DNA of 64,000 nucleotides from Diphasiastrum complanatum. Taxonomy: Eukaryota > Streptophyta > Lycopodiopsida > Lycopodiales > Lycopodiaceae. The translations under genes and the position numbers were made by a program. Below, piece after piece: positions 11,833 to 22,149 of this stretch; the stretch's first letter is position 1; every line of letters begins with the position of its first letter. The notes under the pieces are model-generated. The model was not told where the DNA came from. It ran no database searches and saw nothing but the letters and a program-made list of their open reading frames with translations. The stretch is from the NCBI GenBank assembly GCA_029204225.1, contig CM055111.1, positions 19,444,642 through 19,508,641 of the forward strand, written 5' to 3'.

Positions 11833-12499
11833 TGATCTCACTTTTTAATGAGTCCAACAATAGGCAAGTTGCTATCAAACAAAAGGTTGCAGAACTTCTT
11901 GTTCTCAGTTTGGAACCATAAATACAAATGTTTTTGGGAGCTCCAAATAAATCCACTCGTTATTCCATCTGGAAGCAAGCATTGTCTCAAATGCTTTGAC
12001 CACTATATGAAATTGGTTCATGGGATATATTGTCCAAGACTCTTTAGTACTCTTTCTAATAAGATTATTGTCATAAAAACTTGGATAGAGACAATTTTCC
12101 TTCTTGCAATATCTAGTGATGGATGATAGTATGAAATTGTCACGAACTTGCTTAGATGGATGAAAAATTCAAACAGATTAGTCACAAATGATGGGTTGTT
12201 TTATTAGAAATGATTGTTTGTGGCTGAGCACAGGCTATTTTTGGTGTCATAGGTGGCAGAGGATACTTGGAAGTGCATGTTCTATCGGATTTGTGCAGGT
12301 GAGTTGATACCTTTGAGTTGCTCAATTGCATAGAGGTACATTGAAACCATTTTCCAAGCTTTATAGTGACCAACAGTCCAAAAAATGGTTAGGTGCTCAG
12401 TTTTGGTTACCATATGACCGTTCTTGGCCAATGACCGCACGTCCATGACCGCATGTCCAACATGATGGTAATCAATTTTTTTACTCATCATTTGAACGT
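11833..12499. other. no gene recognised
   Basis: AT-rich DNA right of the solo LTR. Short ORFs on both strands have no recognisable motif. Phrases such as GACCGCACGTCCATGACCGCATGTCC (12431-12456) are short local repeats. Confidence 0.4.
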
Positions 12500-12861
12500 G
12501 GCTTGTATTACAGATTGTGTAGAATGGTCACAATTGTCAAGGTGGAAGCCTATCCCAGGGGGATGCCATAGACAACCTCATGTTATTAAAGAATTCAATG
12601 TATACTTTCTTCCATGGTAGTCGATTTCCAGGACAGGGTATGTCCGATGATCGTTGTTACGTTTTCAAGATGTCGACACAAGGACCTGCATCGGGTGTTC
12701 ATCTTGTAAATCATATGAGGATAGATAACAATGGGGACCTGAGGGCTGCGTGGGTGCAATTTGACCACACAAGAAGGGTGTTGGAATGGATAACAATGGC
12801 TTGCCACAAATATGATCCAAGATATTTATATCAACACTGTTGGAAGAAGATCTTTTCTTAA
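12500..12861 (+). pseudogene. unrecognised coding-like fragment
   Basis: An open segment (12580-12861, possibly reading from about 12520) has the composition of a real protein: FFHGSRFPGQGMSDDRC followed by VQFDHTRRVLEWITMACHKYD. The regular mix of charged and aromatic residues and the absence of low complexity suggest a fragment of a true gene or a DNA-transposon protein. The family is not recognised. There is no start context or neighbour to help. Confidence 0.35.
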
Positions 12862-13470
12862 TCTATCCATATAGGAGAGCCCGTCAATAACTCTATAAAA
12901 CACATTATGATTGTTTTCTCACCAAGGCTTTTTTTGAGCGTTTTTTTGAAAGAGAGTTTTTAAATGAGTCATGGAAAGCTAGAGCCTCGGGTCTGATTTT
13001 TGGCCTCGGTTTAAGTCTTCCAAATTTTAACTTGTTTTTCAAACATTTATAGAGAGGGTTATAGAGAGGCATATAGAGAGGGATATAAAGAGGGTTATAG
13101 AGAGGGTCAAGGTCGCCAAGATGCATTCCAGAACACTCTGCTAACTGAGGGTAATACCGTCACTGATAAAAAAAGGCCCCTCGGTATAACCCATAGTATG
13201 TTACAGAGTGTAAATGGATCTCCCTTTTGAAATTTGTTACCTATCAACACATTGAATTTCATTTTCTATCAACATTGATTGCCATATGCACAACTGAATA
13301 AACAAATTTATGTATCACAAAAAAATGATGACCACAATTTGTGTACTCACATGCGTCAACTTCTTGTTTGATGTCAACTAGTCAATTAATAAAGTGTAAT
13401 CGCATCTGTGAGCAGTATGATTGATATTACAATGAGTTGAAATACATCTCGTACTATCTCACTTATTCAT
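12862..13470. other. non-coding; degenerate 12-bp tandem repeat at 13036-13110
   Basis: TATAGAGAGGGT and variants repeat about six times between 13036 and 13110. The remainder has no recognisable gene; it may be leader DNA of gypsy element B, but no LTR or PBS was found. Confidence 0.5.
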
Positions 13471-13993
13471 TTGGCGGTTCATCGTTATCATTTGCCGCAT
13501 CATCATGCATCTGACAAACCAAATGAGTCTATCTATAATTCTACCAAAATATATCATCTAGTTTCTCCTATGGGGACTCCATGCCAGGCCACTCCACCCA
13601 TTTTTTCTTCCATTCAGACCCATGTTGGTTACACTCCTCCCCATATTCCTCCCCAACCTTCTCCTCTCCATACCCCTCCCTCGCCTTCAGACTCATCTCC
13701 AAATTTTTCCTGTTGCAGGCACTTCCCCCGTTCTACTCACTTTTCCTTGGTAGTGCAGAATACCACCTATGACACCCAAGCCTATGAATCTACTTATGAG
13801 GATGGTAATCCTAACACATACGTAGATGAGGCATCTGCCTCTTATTCCAATGACCAATACTATTCAGAAGAGCAATCTACATAAGTCGACCAAAATGGTT
13901 ATGCCATTTTCCCTTTAGCACTTTTGAAGAGAGCTTTTGTCTATGAAGAAACCACTCACTTCCAAAGTGAATGTAGACTTCATTATGACTTTC
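13471..13993 (+). pseudogene. gypsy B gag-like protein, 5' part
   Basis: A proline-rich N-terminal stretch (YTPPHIPPQPSPLHTPPS) is followed by a tyrosine- and acid-rich segment. One in-frame stop at 13882-13884 breaks it, after which the same frame stays open to the transposon boundary and resumes at 16548. The family is inferred from its position upstream of the gypsy RT and from the cysteine-rich motif beyond the insertion; the sequence itself is not a clear gag match. Confidence 0.5.
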
Positions 13994-14009
13994 ACAACTA
14001 GAAAACTCT

Positions 14010-14290
14010 GTGTTTATTCACGCAGAGTATCCACGCGAGACTCGACACTTAGTCGATTTTGTGAAATTATGTTTGCGTGGAACATCCATGCGTGGATTAT
14101 CCATGCCAAAAAAAATTTGAACACGCCTCCGACGAGTCCACCGGTGTTTTTTTGACACGACACCAAAAAGTTTATGCACGTGGGTTATCCACGCAAAATT
14201 GAATTTTAAAAATATTGACAGCTGTTTGGGTGGGAAGGTTGGCGGTGCCAAATAGCAGTATTCGCGTGGATAATCCATCCACTCATGGTT
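14010..14290. repeat. left subterminal GCGTGGAT repeat cluster
   Basis: At least six copies or near copies of GCGTGGAT / ATCCACGC occur in both orientations, among them GCGTGGATTATCCATGC near 14088. Similar spacing to the right cluster suggests protein-binding sites or hairpins needed for transposition. Confidence 0.75.
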
Positions 14291-14436
14291 AAAAATAAGT
14301 GTTTTATTTAATGAGTTCATATATCAATTGATTCAGTTTAAATACACATGCAAAAGCAAATTTATGCACTTTTACCTAGTGTGCACTTGACCAGCAATAG
14401 AAACTTCTTCTTGCTTTATATTTTGGTAAAAATTAC

Positions 14437-15248
14437 ATGATCGATTGGTCCTCCCAATCGCTTGAAGACAAAAATAAAATAATAGAGACTTTATATTCTG
14501 AATTCCCTCAATCCAATGCTTTTAGTAGGACTTGGGCCTTGAATACAATGTGCCTTTGGATTCGAAACAAAAGGCAATTGATGAGAAGAGCCGTGAGGAA
14601 TCCCAAGAATCCCACGAAGCTTCGATGGTGCTCCAAAAGGGATTGGAGGAAGGTGAAAGAGGAATTGTTGCAAAACAATCTCCAAAAGTATGAACAACCA
14701 TGTAGGGCTGCCGAGAAGCTCTTAAAACATGGACAAAGTCAGTTGGGATCGAGAGGAAGGGACAATTTAGAGGCCCAATTTGTAAGTGCAATATTTTTTA
14801 CTATGATTCTATTTTTGTAGTGAGATTGTTAATGTTTTTTATTGCTAAACTATGTTGTTTTGTTGAATGTAGCTTAGTGATTTTGAAAGACACATGACCG
14901 CCGGGGAGTACAAACAAGGTTACGATCATGGATATGCCGGCCTTAAAGCTTTTATGGAATCCCATGGATTGTTTCCAATCGTAAACTCTTAACCTTTACT
15001 GTTTTGTGATTGTTTACTTTTTGATTTACAAGTAAGTTTAATCTGAATTTAATTGAATCTTTGATTCTATTTTGTAGAGAGGCTCTACAACTTCAAGCGT
15101 TCGTGATGTGGAAGAAAATGTAGAAAATTTTGAAGAGCAAAATGTCGAAGAGAACCTTAATGAGAGCGAAGGGGAGTTTGAAGATGTGGACACCAATGTA
15201 CACCTACAAGACGAAGGAGACGAGGAGGGAGGAAGTGATGATGAGTAA
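14437..15248 (+). CDS. spliced 207-aa protein of the CACTA-like element (Transposase_24 / TnpA-like candidate)
   Basis: Three exons, 14437-14781, 14873-14980 and 15078-15248, join at two canonical introns (GTAAGT...TGTAG and GTAAAC...TTGTAG). Both introns are phase 0, all exon lengths are multiples of three, and no stop interrupts the 207 residues. The N-terminal half is basic and tryptophan-rich (WALNTMCLWIRNKRQLMRR, RWCSKRDWRKVKEEL); the middle has KLLKHGQSQLGSRGRDNL; the C-terminus is strongly acidic (DEGDEEGGSDDE). This layout resembles the plant Ptta/En/Spm protein family (Transposase_24), which I infer rather than prove. A possible role is binding the GCGTGGAT subterminal repeats. The ATG choice is provisional; an upstream exon is possible. 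Confidence 0.65.
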
Positions 15249-16014
15249 AGGTTTTTAAATTAAATGTAAGGCCTTGTAGAAGGCAATGTAGGAAGGGAGA
15301 ATTTATTCTCTCATCAATGTACTTTTTTTAAATCAATCAATATAATGTTTTGGCACCACATCATTCTTGCAAAAAAATTTAATGCATATATTTCTAATTC
15401 ATGAATGCAAATCTATAGTCTATTGAATGTACATCTATTGAATGCAAATGTATCTATTCATGTATTCAATGCAATGTATAGTCTATTTAATGCACATCTA
15501 TGGAATGCAAATGTATCTATTGCTGATTTCAATGCAATGTTTCTATTTTAGCACATGATTTGCATGCTAGAATGCATAATAGAAAGCAATGGAAAGCACA
15601 ATGGAAAGTAATGGAAACCACAAATAATGCATCAATAGATAACACATTAAGTTATCAACTAAATATCAAATGAATCAAAACAAATGTGAATTTACCTTTA
15701 CTATTGTATCTCCATTGTTTTGCAATCTTTGCTTTTCCTTTTGCATGCACTTGATCTTTCAATGCTTTGCAATGAAAGCTCTTTTTTCATTTTTCATATC
15801 CAAGCCTACATCTCAAACAAAAAAGATCTTAAAACTTGTGATCACAAAATACATACTATAACATCCATCAATGAACTAAAAATCCTAGACACTATCAATC
15901 TTCTCACTCACATTCATCCCCATCTCATCCTCACTCTCATCTATACTCTCTTTTTCTCTCTCTCACACAACAGAAAAAAGAACGTCGATCTCTAGTTTAG
16001 GAGCGAACCACATT
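15249..16014. other. 3' flank of CACTA-like gene; 63-bp tandem repeat
   Basis: AT-rich, non-coding. Two adjacent 63-bp copies (15414-15476 and 15477-15539) start TATAGTCTAT and end TTCAATGCAATG. Small ORFs in 15670-15995 look random. Confidence 0.7.
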
Positions 16015-16039
16015 TTGGTTCGTATGTGTTTTTCTTGGT

Positions 16040-16540
16040 CAAACAAATTTGCGTGGATTATCCACGCGTGGATAATCCATGCAAAATCCAGAAACTTATT
16101 TGCGTGGATACCGCATGGATATAAAAAAAAATTTATCCACGCGGTATCCATGGCCCAGCTCTCTGGATTTTGCGTGGATAAAAAAAAAATCTGCGTGGAT
16201 TATCCACGCAATATCCACCCGAAATCCGAGCCTTTTTTTTTTAAGGTTTACTATGGCGTGGGTTATCCACGCAAAATTAAATTTCCTATTTTTGGCTCCG
16301 GTGTCGGAGGTCTGCCCGGCTCCCAGTTGTCGGAGTTGGCATGGATAATCTATGCAATTTGAATTTCCCGACATCCGGCCGATCTGCTGTCGAAAATGAC
16401 ACTTGCGTAGAACATCCATGTGTGGATAATCCACGCACCCATGTCCACGCAGATATCCACGCCAATCTACGACTATATCCACATGAAATTTTTTTTTGCC
16501 CGCGCATCCTCCTCTGTATTGTGCGTGGATATTTTCTACA
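16040..16540. repeat. right subterminal GCGTGGAT repeat cluster
   Basis: About a dozen GCGTGGAT / ATCCACGC units, several paired as near-palindromes such as GCGTGGATTATCCACGC (near 16049 and 16192) and GCGTGGGTTATCCACGC (near 16255). The cluster ends next to the right terminal repeat at 16531-16544. Confidence 0.8.
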
Positions 16541-16547
16541 TGTGTTC

Positions 16548-16894
16548 TTGTGTTTATAGCTGAGTGTGTTGATTGTATCAGAAAGCATTGCTATAAAGAT
16601 TGCCCTAACCAGACCAAAAAGATAGTTCTAGCACATAGGGTATTTGAAGAGCCATTGCATGCAGTCACATGCGTGCAACATAAGGCCTTGTATCAGCAAT
16701 CTAAGGACCTGCCACAACCACCCCCTCTTGATAATACTTCCATGATGTCACAATCTTACCCTGACCCTGTAGAAGCTCAAAGGCAATACCATGAGTTCCA
16801 AAATGAGTTTGATAGAGTTGAATCTAGGATTAATTCTACTCCGCCATCTGTCTATGCAAGGGCAAGCAACACGAGAAATAGAGGTCATTTTTGA
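16548..16894 (+). pseudogene. gypsy B gag-like protein, 3' part with cysteine-rich motif
   Basis: This continues, in the same frame, the gag-like ORF cut at 13993. It contains CVDCIRKHCYKDC, a CCHC-like or related zinc-binding cluster as found in nucleocapsids, then a proline- and glutamine-rich tail. It ends at a stop at 16892-16894. The precise frame continuity across the transposon is the best evidence that both halves were one protein. Confidence 0.6.
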
Positions 16895-17629
16895 TCTCTT
16901 ACAAGCTCAAATCACCATGCCCTTCTACATGGCCGTGAAGTTTTCCAAACCCCACCAGTGAGGATGGCATTCTTACTATGGGAGAACATGATTTATCTGA
17001 CGATTAGCTTATTCACTTGTTGGATCCCCCGAGCGATTAGAAAAGCGACTTATACCAAGAGAGATCAAACTTCTGGCATCACCATTGGCTTGTGTGCAAC
17101 ATCCACAACTAGTGAACACTCGTGTATACCGACCAAAATTAAAATTCTATCAATGGGACATACACAATGATGAAATCTTGAACACCATTAAAAAAGACTT
17201 AGTCCGAGAAAAACCACAAAAGAAATCCATGCATGCCTACCACTATAAATCCACAAATATTCTGCATGCTTAAAAAAAAATCAAAGGCTGATGTACAATT
17301 GACTGATTAGCAATTCCAAATGCGTGAAAAGTTGAAACAGCCAATTAAACCTTTGATACAAAACTAAAAACATTTTAGCCAAGATTCATCATCTACAAGC
17401 CCACCTATATAGGAAATTCCTAAGATCTCACCTGAGGTAGTTTATGATCCACTTTATGATGTTCCCCAACACTTTAAGGATTACGTCACGATTGATGATG
17501 TCATCATTAGTATGGTCAAGCCAAAACGGGAGCCTTAACCACCATCAACTTCTTTTGAGGGACCTGCAAAGACAATACCTCTTAATCTGAAGGATGATGA
17601 TGCACACATAGACCGTATTGTGCACGTAG
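16895..17629 (+). other. degenerate gypsy B protease/linker region
   Basis: Coding-like scraps are visible (RVYRPKLKFYQWDIHNDEI near 17110; EVVYDPLYDVPQHFKDYVT near 17430) but no clear aspartic protease site. The region joins gag to RT and is heavily decayed. Confidence 0.5.
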
Positions 17630-18962
17630 GAGCCCACCTGAATCCAATCCAACCCAATTACGGGATTTGGAAAAATTATTGTAAAAATACAGAGATGTGT
17701 TTGCATGGAGTTATGAATAAATGAAGCGAGTTCCTCCTAACATTGCAGTCCACACCATTCCATTATGGGATGGTGCCATACCTTTAAGAGCCAAACCCTA
17801 TCTCACAAATCCTACCTATCGCGAAAAGATACGGGACCATATTCATAAGCTTCTCGATGTTGGTTTCATTTATAAAATTGAGCATACCAATTGGTATCGC
17901 CAATTGTGGTGGTACCAAAGAAAAATGGTAAACTCCATATCTGCGTGGATCTGAAGAAACTTAATGATCAAACAAAGAAAGATCACTTTCGATTATCTCT
18001 GACAATGCAAATCCTCGAAGACATGGTAGGAGCGAAAACTTTTAGCTTTCTAGACGATTTTAGTGGCTATTTCTTAGTCCATATTGCTCCTAAAGATCAT
18101 TTCAAAATGATGTTTGTTACAAAGTTTGGCAACTTTGCGTATAAAGTTATGCCATTCGGTCTGTGCAATGCCCCATCCACATTCCAAAGGGTGATGCAAT
18201 GAGCTTTCAAGGATCTGCTACACAAGAATGTAGAGATTTATCTCGATGATCTTGGTGTGCATTCCTCTCAAGATAAGCATCTCGATGCCCTTGAACAAGT
18301 ATTCATTAAGTGCCAAAGGTTTAGAATTTCATTGAATCCCGAAAACTGCCAGATTGCCCTTACTAGGTACAGTGAAGAAAATTTATGTCTTTCTAGGCCA
18401 CATGGGTTATTATCAAATTTTAATAATACACTGCGCCGATAAAGCGTAGTTAGTATATCAAATCATTACTGATCCAAGGTGGATAGAAGACAAGATTAAA
18501 GCCTTCGAAGATCTTAAACAGGCTTTCTAACCGCACTCATTCTTCACGTGTCTGATTATAATAAGGAGTTACATGTGCATACGGACGCTAGTAAGTATGC
18601 ATTGGTGCTGTTTTAATGCAGCCCAAAGAATTCGGAAAGGATTTTCCAATCCGCTTTCTAAGCCATCAGCTGGTTCCAACTGAGGTTAATTATTCCACGA
18701 CAAACAAATAAGCACTAGCAATGGTATATGTTGCTCAATAATTTTGACATTATTTGCTAGGCCAACTTTTTGTCTTTTATACCGACCATTATGCTCTTCT
18801 TTACTTTTTGAATAAACTATACAAAACTGGACGAATTGCACGATGGTTGTTGATTCTTTTAGAATTCAACTTTTGAGTTGTTATTTGAAAAGGATCACAA
18901 CATTTTTTGGCTGATCACCTTTCTTGATTACCTAATGCTGAAGCATCTGATGAGCCAATAAA
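17630..18962 (+). pseudogene. gypsy B reverse transcriptase and RNase H
   Basis: The segment begins with YRDVFAWSYE and PLRAKPYLTNPTYREKI. The RT core follows (FSFLDDFSGYFLVHIAP, MPFGLCNAPSTFQRVMQ) with an intact YLDD box in VEIYLDDLGVH. RNase H remnants lie at 18560-18960 (HTDASKYA, YTDHYALLYFL, GRIARWLLILLEF) in shifting frames. Stops at 17730 and 18201 and several frameshifts show it is dead. The same blocks, better preserved, occur at 56.9-58.2 kb. Confidence 0.85.
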
Positions 18963-19139
18963 TGTGATTTACCAGATGCGTGTCTATTTTATATAGATGC
19001 GACTCCGTTATAGGCAGATGATATCACTAGATATCTAGCCACTAGGGGAATAGATCCTCAATTTACCAGACCGCAAAAAATTAAACTTATCATAAAATCT
19101 TTGCCATATCATCTTATTGTGGGACAATTATATAAGTTA

Positions 19140-20289
19140 GGTATTGATGGTATTATCTGATGTTGTGCCCACGAATATGAAGATTATTGCCTTGAGTACA
19201 CATGAAGGTATTGGGGGTGAACATTTCTCCTCCAATGCTACTGCTAGGGCAATTCTTCTCGCTAGATTTTGGTGGCCAGCCCTTTTCAAAGACACCCACG
19301 CTTATGCAAAAGTTTGCAATGGTTGTCAACGCGCAAATAATACCAAAAAAGTCGACCACAATCTCCTTACTCCAACACCTAAAAGCGAAGCATTTCACAA
19401 ATGGGGTATCAATTTTGTTGGAGCTATTAGTCTAGTAGCGCATGGCACACAATCACGATACATCTTGATTGCCACTGATTATGAGACAAAATGGATAGTG
19501 GCTAGAGCAACGCGCAAAGAAAATGAAAAATTTGTAGCACGCTTCCTCTATGAAAACATTATTACTAGATTTGGTTGTCCTATCGAGCTTGTTAGTGATC
19601 GAGGTTCTCACTTCCTTAATGAAGTAATCAACAATTTACTGACTCATTACTTCGTTATACATCGAAAGAGTATCCCGTACTATCCTAGATGTAATGGATT
19701 AGCTGAATCTATGAATAAAACAATTTGTAAAGTCTTAACCAAGATAGTAGAAATGAGTCGATTTGACTGGAAAACAAAATTATTTTTTGCTATCTAGGCA
19801 TATCGAACAACGCCAAAACGAGCCATGGGTTGGAAAACACCATTTGAGCTGGTATATGGCCAAAAGGCTGTTATGCCAGTAGAGTTTCTAATTACTTCTC
19901 TATGCGTCACTTTAGTATATGCCATTGACTTGTGTGATGATAGTGTTTATCAACACCAAGTTCATAATCGACTCTTTACATTAATGAAACTATGTGAAAC
20001 ACGTCTTATCTCTTATCATGCACAATTAGTTCTTAAATGATGACAGGAGACTTAGCATGATCGTCATGTCAGGATAAGGATATTCATGATGGTGATAAAG
20101 TTTACTTTACACATCTTTTAAGGTCCATCCTTAGAAATTAAAATTTCGTACCCAAGTCGTTGTCAAGAAAATTTTCACCAATGGTGTAGTCCAATTGGAA
20201 ACCCTAGAAAGCATACCCCTTGACACATTAGTCAATGGTAGCCGACTACAGAGGTACTACGAGGATCATTTTTTGGTTAGTCCTGTGTA
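19140..20289 (+). pseudogene. gypsy B integrase
   Basis: The zinc region reads STHEGIGGEHFSS...CNGCQRANN. In the core, the expected first catalytic Asp is Asn (KWGINFVGAI); the second Asp (VSDRGSHFLN) and the Glu (NGLAESMNK) remain. The C-terminus (LCETRLISYHAQL, then after frameshifts LQRYYEDHFLVSPV) lacks a chromodomain. The in-frame stop at 19795 falls in what should be WAYRTTP (now *AYRTTP). Confidence 0.85.
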
Positions 20290-22149
20290 GAAATATCTTT
20301 CTATGTTATTTTACCTTATACTTTTATATTTTTTCCTTCTATGTATATTTCTTCTCACATTTTTTGTAAACCCATTGGGTTTACACTTATTCAAAAAAAT
20401 CAAAAACATTTTTTCCATCCGACAATAGGTTTTGATTTGCATCCGACAAGATTGCATTCGCCATTGCATCCGACGATTTGCATCTGCCACCGCCAACCAC
20501 CAGTCTCATTTGCATCCGGACGATTCATTTGCATCCGATGAAATTTGCATTTGACACTTGTCCTAAAATTTTTGGTATAAATATGTCGGTCGTCCAGTTC
20601 ATTCTTACTTCACACAATTTTTGGACGAGTTCATGACTGATCGGCAAATTTCTAGCAATCTTCTTGTAATCTGATCTGATTCAGCCGCTGATTGTTGCAT
20701 TCTAAGTGTGCTCCATCTCTCTTCGATTGATCCATCCTCCATCGTCTCCACACACACCCTTTTATCTGTTCAATCAAGTTCAGATCAATAAGATGGTTAT
20801 AATTCTGTAAATAGGATTGCATGTATTAGAGAAAAATGTTCTTGCCATTAGTTTTCAATTTGTCAAGGTGAAAAAACCTAGAAGTGGCCAAAATCCATGA
20901 TTTTTGCTTGTTTTTCATGAAATTGGATGGTAGTAGGTTGTAGAACATCAATTAAAGCTGGGAAAAGATGAATCATAGTCTTTTGAAGCTGTTCTTGAAG
21001 TTAGAGCCAAAGATTCCAGCAATTGGGTTTGTAGAAATTCAAAAATTGGCAAAAATTGACCAATTTTGGTGAATTTTGGGAGGTGGGTTTCTCTAAATCC
21101 ATAAGAGGATCATTTTGTTTATTTTTACAGAAGGAATTGTGTTCCTTTTTACTTCCCAGCAAGCTATCAGACATGTAAATTGATGGGTAGAGGCTTATGT
21201 TTTAATTCCATCAAGTTTGTAGCAATTTTGACTTCTAGAAATAAAAAATTCATGGTTCTCAGCCCATACTGCTTCATTGGATCTGCATGATGGCTTCATG
21301 GAACTCTTAGAGACCATTTGAGACTGTTTGGATCATCACTTTTAGGTTTGGTTGAGTGTTTGCATGATTTCAGACTGATTGGGCTTGAAAAAGTGCGCCC
21401 TCCTACAGATTTTTTGGCAGTTTTGAGCTCACACGTATGAATCCTAGGTGGTAAATTGACATGGCAAGAGTCTTGTTCACTAGATATACCTCTGTACTGA
21501 GCTTTAGAACACCCAATTTGGTGTCCTATAGCCAAAGTTATGATCATTTGAAGTTTTGCAATTTTGAAAGCAAAATTGGTAGAATTTCAAATTGTTCTGA
21601 TTGCATGCAAGTCAATTTCCAATTTTAAAGTACTGTGCTTGCATGGAATGTCCGCATGTTTATTGTCAGAGTGATTCTGACATGCATAGCTGGCTTAGAT
21701 ATGTTTTGAATGGTGATACACCTGTATTCTGACTAATAGATATAGAACTGGGTTTTATAGCTAACAATTTTCATAGAACTTGATTTAACCTAAAATTTCA
21801 TAATAGTGAAAAATCAGTTTAATGTTGCATGGCTTGCATGCCTGATGGACATTAATGCAGTAAGGTTAAGAATCGAACAGTGTATCGAATTTTTGATTTT
21901 GATTGCTTAATAACTGATAGTGGTTTTTTACGAGTTTCTAAAAATGTAAAATTATAAAAGAAAAATTAAAAGTGCAAAAACTCAATTTTTTTAGTTTTTT
22001 CCAGTTTCTTGAACTATCTATGAAATTAACTAAAAATAGTGATTAGACCATGCTGGAGTCAATTCAGTCGGTTTTGGTCAACTATGCTTCAATATAAGTT
22101 AATCAAATATTAACTAAATTTAGTAATTTCCACGATAGATAAATCAAAA
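20290..22149 (+). other. probable LTR/leader DNA with TATA box and CATCCGAC repeats
   Basis: No coding sequence is found. Five CATCCGAC-like units lie at about 20415-20540, followed by a TATA box (TATAAATA, 20576-20583), an arrangement expected in the U3 of an LTR. The rest (20.6-22.1 kb) is AT-rich and resembles untranslated leader DNA before gypsy E gag. No PBS or LTR partner was found, so assignment to B or E is open. Confidence 0.45.

Larger units (their letters stand above)
13993..16544 (+). mobile_element. CACTA-like DNA transposon (2.55 kb) inserted in gypsy B
   Basis: The left end reads CACAACTAGAAAA and the right end, on the other strand, CACATGTAGAAAA: 11 of 13 bases match. Flanks are TT on both sides if the ends are CAC...GTG, or TTC on both sides if the element is taken from 13994; both fit the 2-3 bp duplications of the CACTA superfamily. 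Removing the element with one duplication rejoins the gypsy reading frame exactly. Clusters of GCGTGGAT repeats in both orientations lie just inside each end, as transposase-binding repeats do in En/Spm elements. It carries one spliced gene (14437-15248) and no large transposase, so it would depend on a helper. Confidence 0.78.
13471..20289 (+). mobile_element. Ty3/gypsy element B (gag to integrase), split by a CACTA-like transposon
   Basis: Remnants run in the order gag, zinc-knuckle-like region, RT, RNase H, integrase on the plus strand, all with stops and frameshifts. The order RT-RH-IN marks Ty3/gypsy. No chromodomain follows the integrase. The same family supplies the two arms at 56.9-61.5 kb. 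The element is interrupted at 13993 by a 2.55-kb DNA transposon. A clear 5' LTR was not found; DNA after 20290 may hold the 3' LTR. Confidence 0.82.

Noticed and set aside
11170-11921. Overlapping ORFs on both strands in the solo LTR, and their counterparts at 40511-41213
   Set aside because: The region is an LTR with exact target duplications; the ORFs overlap in many frames and carry no motif.
13036-13110. Regular TATAGAGAGGGT repeats considered as a CRISPR-like array
   Set aside because: The units are adjacent and degenerate with no unique spacers, and the genome is a plant; it is a simple tandem repeat.
14018-16482. ORFs on both strands through the GCGTGGAT clusters
   Set aside because: They translate the subterminal palindromic repeat (AWIIHA, CVDYP words) and are repeat by-products.
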